NCBI GenBank assembly: GCA_964607755.1 | Contig: CAZSMC010000126.1 | Coordinates: 1 to 7,956, forward strand | DNA: 7,956 nucleotides | Direction: 5' to 3' | Source of the DNA: CAZSMC01 sp964607755 | GTDB lineage: Bacteria > Zhuqueibacterota > Zhuqueibacteria > Residuimicrobiales > Krinioviventaceae | Shown: piece after piece, positions 5,902 through 7,956 of the stretch | How positions within the stretch are numbered: the stretch's first letter is position 1 | Layout of the letters: the number at the start of each line of letters is the position of its first letter | Position numbers and translations under genes: made by a program | Notes under the pieces: model-generated | Told to the model about the DNA's origin: nothing | Databases searched by the model: none | What the model saw: only the letters and a program-made list of their open reading frames with translations

Positions 5902-6663
5902 TCATAGCGCAATACCGTAAGCCAGATTGATGGCTGACACGAGATTTTTGAGAATAGTTTCTGCCGCAGCCCGGTCATTATTCACCACATTGATTGCCAG
6001 CTCATCTAATTGAGTCGAAAGCTTTTTCAGGGCAGCCTGGTATTTTTTACACTGTTTTTCATTATCGGGAGCGGGACAGGGCGCTAACAAAACATTGTTC
6101 CGCAGATTTAACAGATCACCTGTCATACCTTTAATCGCTGGCAACCCGGAATCATGCTCTTTATTGATCATCTGTTTCGCCATCTTGCGAAGATGAAAAA
6201 GCCGGTCCGCCGCGTAGACAAGGTTGTTTTCCTCATGCATTTTTACAAACAAGGCGCAGGTCGTCCCGCAGACTTTAAGGGCTTTTTGATATTTTCCATC
6301 CGCAAGATGGTTTTCCATATTCTGCATGCCCTGATGAATCGCATCCAATCGGGAACCAAATTTTTCGTCCTGTTGATATTCCGCTGGCGGCTGGCTCTGA
6401 AATTTCCGCTGAACTTGTTCCCACAGCGCTATGGATTGGCGGATATGCTCTATCCCTTGCGTCTGTTTTTGGGCATCGGTTTGTTTTATCAATTCCTGCA
6501 CCAGGGCGCAGTATTTCCGCATTTCCTGCCGGCTTTGGAGCACGGCTTTATCGAAAGCCTTCAAATCACCTGACGGAAGAGACTGGGCGAATACGCAAAC
6601 AACGAACAGCGCGAAAAAGAGAACAGCCGCGTTCACGTGGGTTTGCATTTTAGAGATTGTCAT
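5902..6663 (-). CDS. exported cysteine-containing alpha-helical protein, function unknown
   Basis: I do not recognise the family. It has 253 residues. The signal peptide covers about 1-26, ending VFA before QSLP, so it is periplasmic. The mature part is almost wholly alpha-helical and charged. It divides into a first helical block (about 33-170), a helix bearing VCGTTCALFVKMHEENN (131-147), and a second block (174-253). Mature cysteines are at 52, 132, 136, 196 and 205; C132-G-T-T-C136 is CxxxC and has no following His, so it is not a standard haem c site (CxxCH). The layout loosely recalls four-helix cytochrome c'-like bundles, but that is only a resemblance. The start ATG at 6663 has AAGGA six bases upstream; an ATG at 6648 is less well supported. 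It follows the ProC-like gene by 70 bp, so the two may be co-transcribed. Confidence 0.8.
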   Translation of the reverse strand: MTISKMQTHVNAAVLFFALFVVCVFAQSLPSGDLKAFDKAVLQSRQEMRKYCALVQELIKQTDAQKQTQGIEHIRQSIALWEQVQRKFQSQPPAEYQQDEKFGSRLDAIHQGMQNMENHLADGKYQKALKVCGTTCALFVKMHEENNLVYAADRLFHLRKMAKQMINKEHDSGLPAIKGMTGDLLNLRNNVLLAPCPAPDNEKQCKKYQAALKKLSTQLDELAINVVNNDRAAAETILKNLVSAINLAYGIAL

Positions 6664-6733
6664 AACATATCCTTTCTTGATTTAGTCTGCATTTAATCCT
6701 GCCGGAAAGACGAAGAATAAACCCAGCGTAAAT

Positions 6734-7522
6734 TCAACAGGACGCGGTCTTTAACTTTTGATACAGACCGCCTATCCTGCCCCTGAAGACTTTCCGTAAA
6801 GACTCTTCGTCTTTTTTCAGGGGATAGGACGGGATCAGGTCGAGCGCTTCTTCTTCGGATAATCCGGACGTAAACAGGGTATCCGTCGCACCGTGCAGCA
6901 TTCCGGACAGCGCCTTTTTTGCCTCTGACTCCTCCAGACCAAATTCTGTGGACAGCCGCATGAGCTCCAGCCACTGGAACCAGAAATAGGTCGGACCCAT
7001 GCCGGTTAGGATGGCATACGCCTCCAGTTGCTCCTCCGGCACTTCCGGCGCCTTGCCCCACTGCCCAAAGAGCCCTTGCAAGATAGCCCGCTCTTCCTCA
7101 CCAAGTTCTGAAGAAAAACATATCGGATTGTATCCCATTCCGATAATGGACGGTGCATTGGGAATCATACGGACGATACGGTCAAAACCGCCCAGCAATT
7201 CCGACAGGCGCTGAATACGAACCGTGGGCAGAAAGGAAATGAGCATAGCCTCCGCTTTCAGTGTTCCTTTTATTTCCTGCCTCACCGTTTCCAACACCGG
7301 GGGATGCACCGCCAGAAAAACCACATCGGCGGCTGCCGCTGTCCGGTTTTCGCTCACCGCCTGAATACGCTGCGGGGCTATGCCGGTCACTTTTTTCAGT
7401 GCGTTTTCATCCGGGTCGCTGATCAATACTTTTTGCGGCAGGGCAGATTGGCGCTGCAAACCATTTAAAAGCAGATAACTCACCCTGCCGCTGCCGATGA
7501 ATCCAAAAGTATTTTTGTGCAT
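6734..7522 (-). CDS. pyrroline-5-carboxylate reductase-like NAD(P)-binding protein
   Basis: Cytosolic Rossmann-fold oxidoreductase related to ProC. It has 262 residues, close to ProC length. An N-terminal dinucleotide-binding domain (1-155) has GFIGSGRVS (7-15), ISDPDEN after strand 2 (34-40), VVFLAVHPP (67-75) and RMIPNAPSIIGMGYN (118-132), which parallels the ProC R-x-MPN-P segment. The helical C-terminal domain (about 165-262) has TGMGPTYFWFQWLE (173-186) in place of ProC TGSGPAY. The usual ProC SPGGTT loop near the end is absent; the region reads IPSYPLKKDEESL (230-242). Proline synthesis is therefore doubtful, and it may act on another imine or keto substrate. Asp36 after strand 2 would fit NADH rather than NADPH, a weak inference. 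The ATG at 7522 has AGAGGT eight bases upstream. Confidence 0.85.
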   Translation of the reverse strand: MHKNTFGFIGSGRVSYLLLNGLQRQSALPQKVLISDPDENALKKVTGIAPQRIQAVSENRTAAAADVVFLAVHPPVLETVRQEIKGTLKAEAMLISFLPTVRIQRLSELLGGFDRIVRMIPNAPSIIGMGYNPICFSSELGEEERAILQGLFGQWGKAPEVPEEQLEAYAILTGMGPTYFWFQWLELMRLSTEFGLEESEAKKALSGMLHGATDTLFTSGLSEEEALDLIPSYPLKKDEESLRKVFRGRIGGLYQKLKTASC

Positions 7523-7566
7523 TTTTTGATACCTCTATTTTTCAATCATTTGATCTCAAAATAAGT

Positions 7567-7596
7567 CGGTCCCGGCAACTTTTGTCGCCGGGACCG
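7567..7596 (-). terminator. intrinsic terminator after the small membrane protein gene
   Basis: GC-rich 10-bp perfect stem, arms 7567-7576 and 7587-7596, with a 10-nt loop. It lies seven bases beyond the small membrane protein stop codon. On the minus strand the stem is followed by GACTTATTTTG, a modest T-rich tail. On the plus strand it is followed by GCATTTTT, so it could stop transcription in both directions. It separates the small membrane protein gene from the ProC-like gene, which lies 45 bases further on. Confidence 0.8.
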
Positions 7597-7602
7597 CATT
7601 TT

Positions 7603-7902
7603 TCATGCCTGAGCTGCGGGTTTCTGCTTTGTGAGTGCTTGCCAAATCGCTAAAACCGCGATCACAATGCCCACAATAATCAAGTTTACCGGCGCCATCA
7701 GCGATGTCACAATTCCGGAAAGAATCATCCACAATCCCAGAATACCAACAACGATACCCTGCCACTGTTTGTAAGTCCAGAAGCCCAGCACAGCGACCAC
7801 AATGCCAACGATGATGTAATTCACGTTGACACCCAGGCTGGTAATTATACCCGAAAGGATAAACCACAAGCCCAGAATGAAATTAATCCACGCTTTCCAC
7901 AT
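7603..7902 (-). CDS. small four-helix membrane protein with two SPW-like repeats
   Basis: It has 99 residues, almost all hydrophobic, with four membrane segments (about 6-22, 26-42, 50-67, 72-88) and a short polar tail. It consists of two copies of one unit with an exact 45-residue period: G11/G56, W13/W58, S17/S62, G33/G78 and W42/W87 all line up. The pattern (Trp, GLWxILS, then VGIVVAVL) resembles SPW-repeat membrane proteins, but the SPW triplet itself is replaced by SGI in both copies. Role unknown; such proteins are generally uncharacterised. The ATG at 7902 has an ideal AAAGGAGG eight bases upstream, so translation should be efficient. It appears monocistronic at its 3' end because of the following terminator; its promoter is beyond or at the window edge. 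Confidence 0.85.
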   Translation of the reverse strand: MWKAWINFILGLWFILSGIITSLGVNVNYIIVGIVVAVLGFWTYKQWQGIVVGILGLWMILSGIVTSLMAPVNLIIVGIVIAVLAIWQALTKQKPAAQA

Positions 7903-7956
7903 AAGCCTTTCCTCCTTTGTTTTGGGTTTTGTTTATCTTCCATCCCCTGCCAGGGA

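Noticed and set aside
6154..6573. 139-codon plus-strand frame
   Set aside because: Antisense to the exported helical protein, whose signal peptide and ribosome site support the minus strand.
6798..6817. AAAGAC-TCTTC-GTCTTT stem followed by Ts on the plus strand
   Set aside because: It lies inside the ProC-like coding sequence and nothing is transcribed toward it on the plus strand; probably a coding coincidence.
7556..7867. 103-codon minus-strand frame overlapping the small membrane protein
   Set aside because: It is out of frame with the repeat-bearing membrane protein, runs through the terminator hairpin, and has no ribosome site as good as the AAAGGAGG of the real gene.
7943..7956. TCCC/GGGA small inverted repeat at the right edge
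   Set aside because: Cut by the window end, short, and without a T-tract on the minus strand; cannot be judged.

Overview
The window comes from a Gram-negative (diderm) bacterium of moderate GC content. It carries a tripartite efflux system with an outer-membrane channel, a lipoprotein adaptor and an RND pump. Every gene I can support lies on the minus strand, so the genes are read from high to low coordinates. The lipoprotein adaptor, the DN-type RND pump, the rhodanese/MauE pair and the intergenic palindromes would fit an uncultured FCB/Calditrichota-like lineage or a similar environmental group. That placement is a weak inference; no rRNA or other marker gene is present.

Layout from right to left, in the direction of transcription. 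First is a 99-aa four-helix membrane protein built from two 45-residue repeats (7902-7603), followed by a strong hairpin terminator (7567-7596). Next is a pyrroline-5-carboxylate-reductase-like Rossmann protein (7522-6734), then an exported cysteine-containing helical protein of unknown function (6663-5902). A spacer of about 190 bp (5709-5901) holds two repeat-like motifs and a possible promoter. After it comes a tightly packed pair: a membrane-anchored rhodanese (5708-5133) whose 3' end overlaps a MauE/DoxX-type membrane protein (5143-4688). Last comes the efflux system: TolC-like channel (4583-3291), HlyD/AcrA-like adaptor (2996-1986) and HAE1-type RND pump (1907 to beyond position 1, so its C-terminal part is missing).

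The pump, adaptor and channel should form one envelope-spanning exporter. The rhodanese and MauE-type protein probably work together on envelope sulfur or thiol redox chemistry. Their position just ahead of the efflux genes suggests co-expression, but a possible terminator and 104 bp separate the two blocks.

The most unusual material is non-coding. Three of the spaces between genes contain hairpins that look like dispersed intergenic repeats. One is a CACAGAG-type palindrome that supplies the adaptor's stop codon and sits just upstream of the pump's ribosome binding site. One is a structured 294-bp stretch that splits the channel gene from the adaptor gene. The third contains a TTGCAA palindrome and a short tandem ATCCTGT motif. 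I see no CRISPR array, tRNA, rRNA, phage gene, transposase or defence system, and no clear previously undescribed system.
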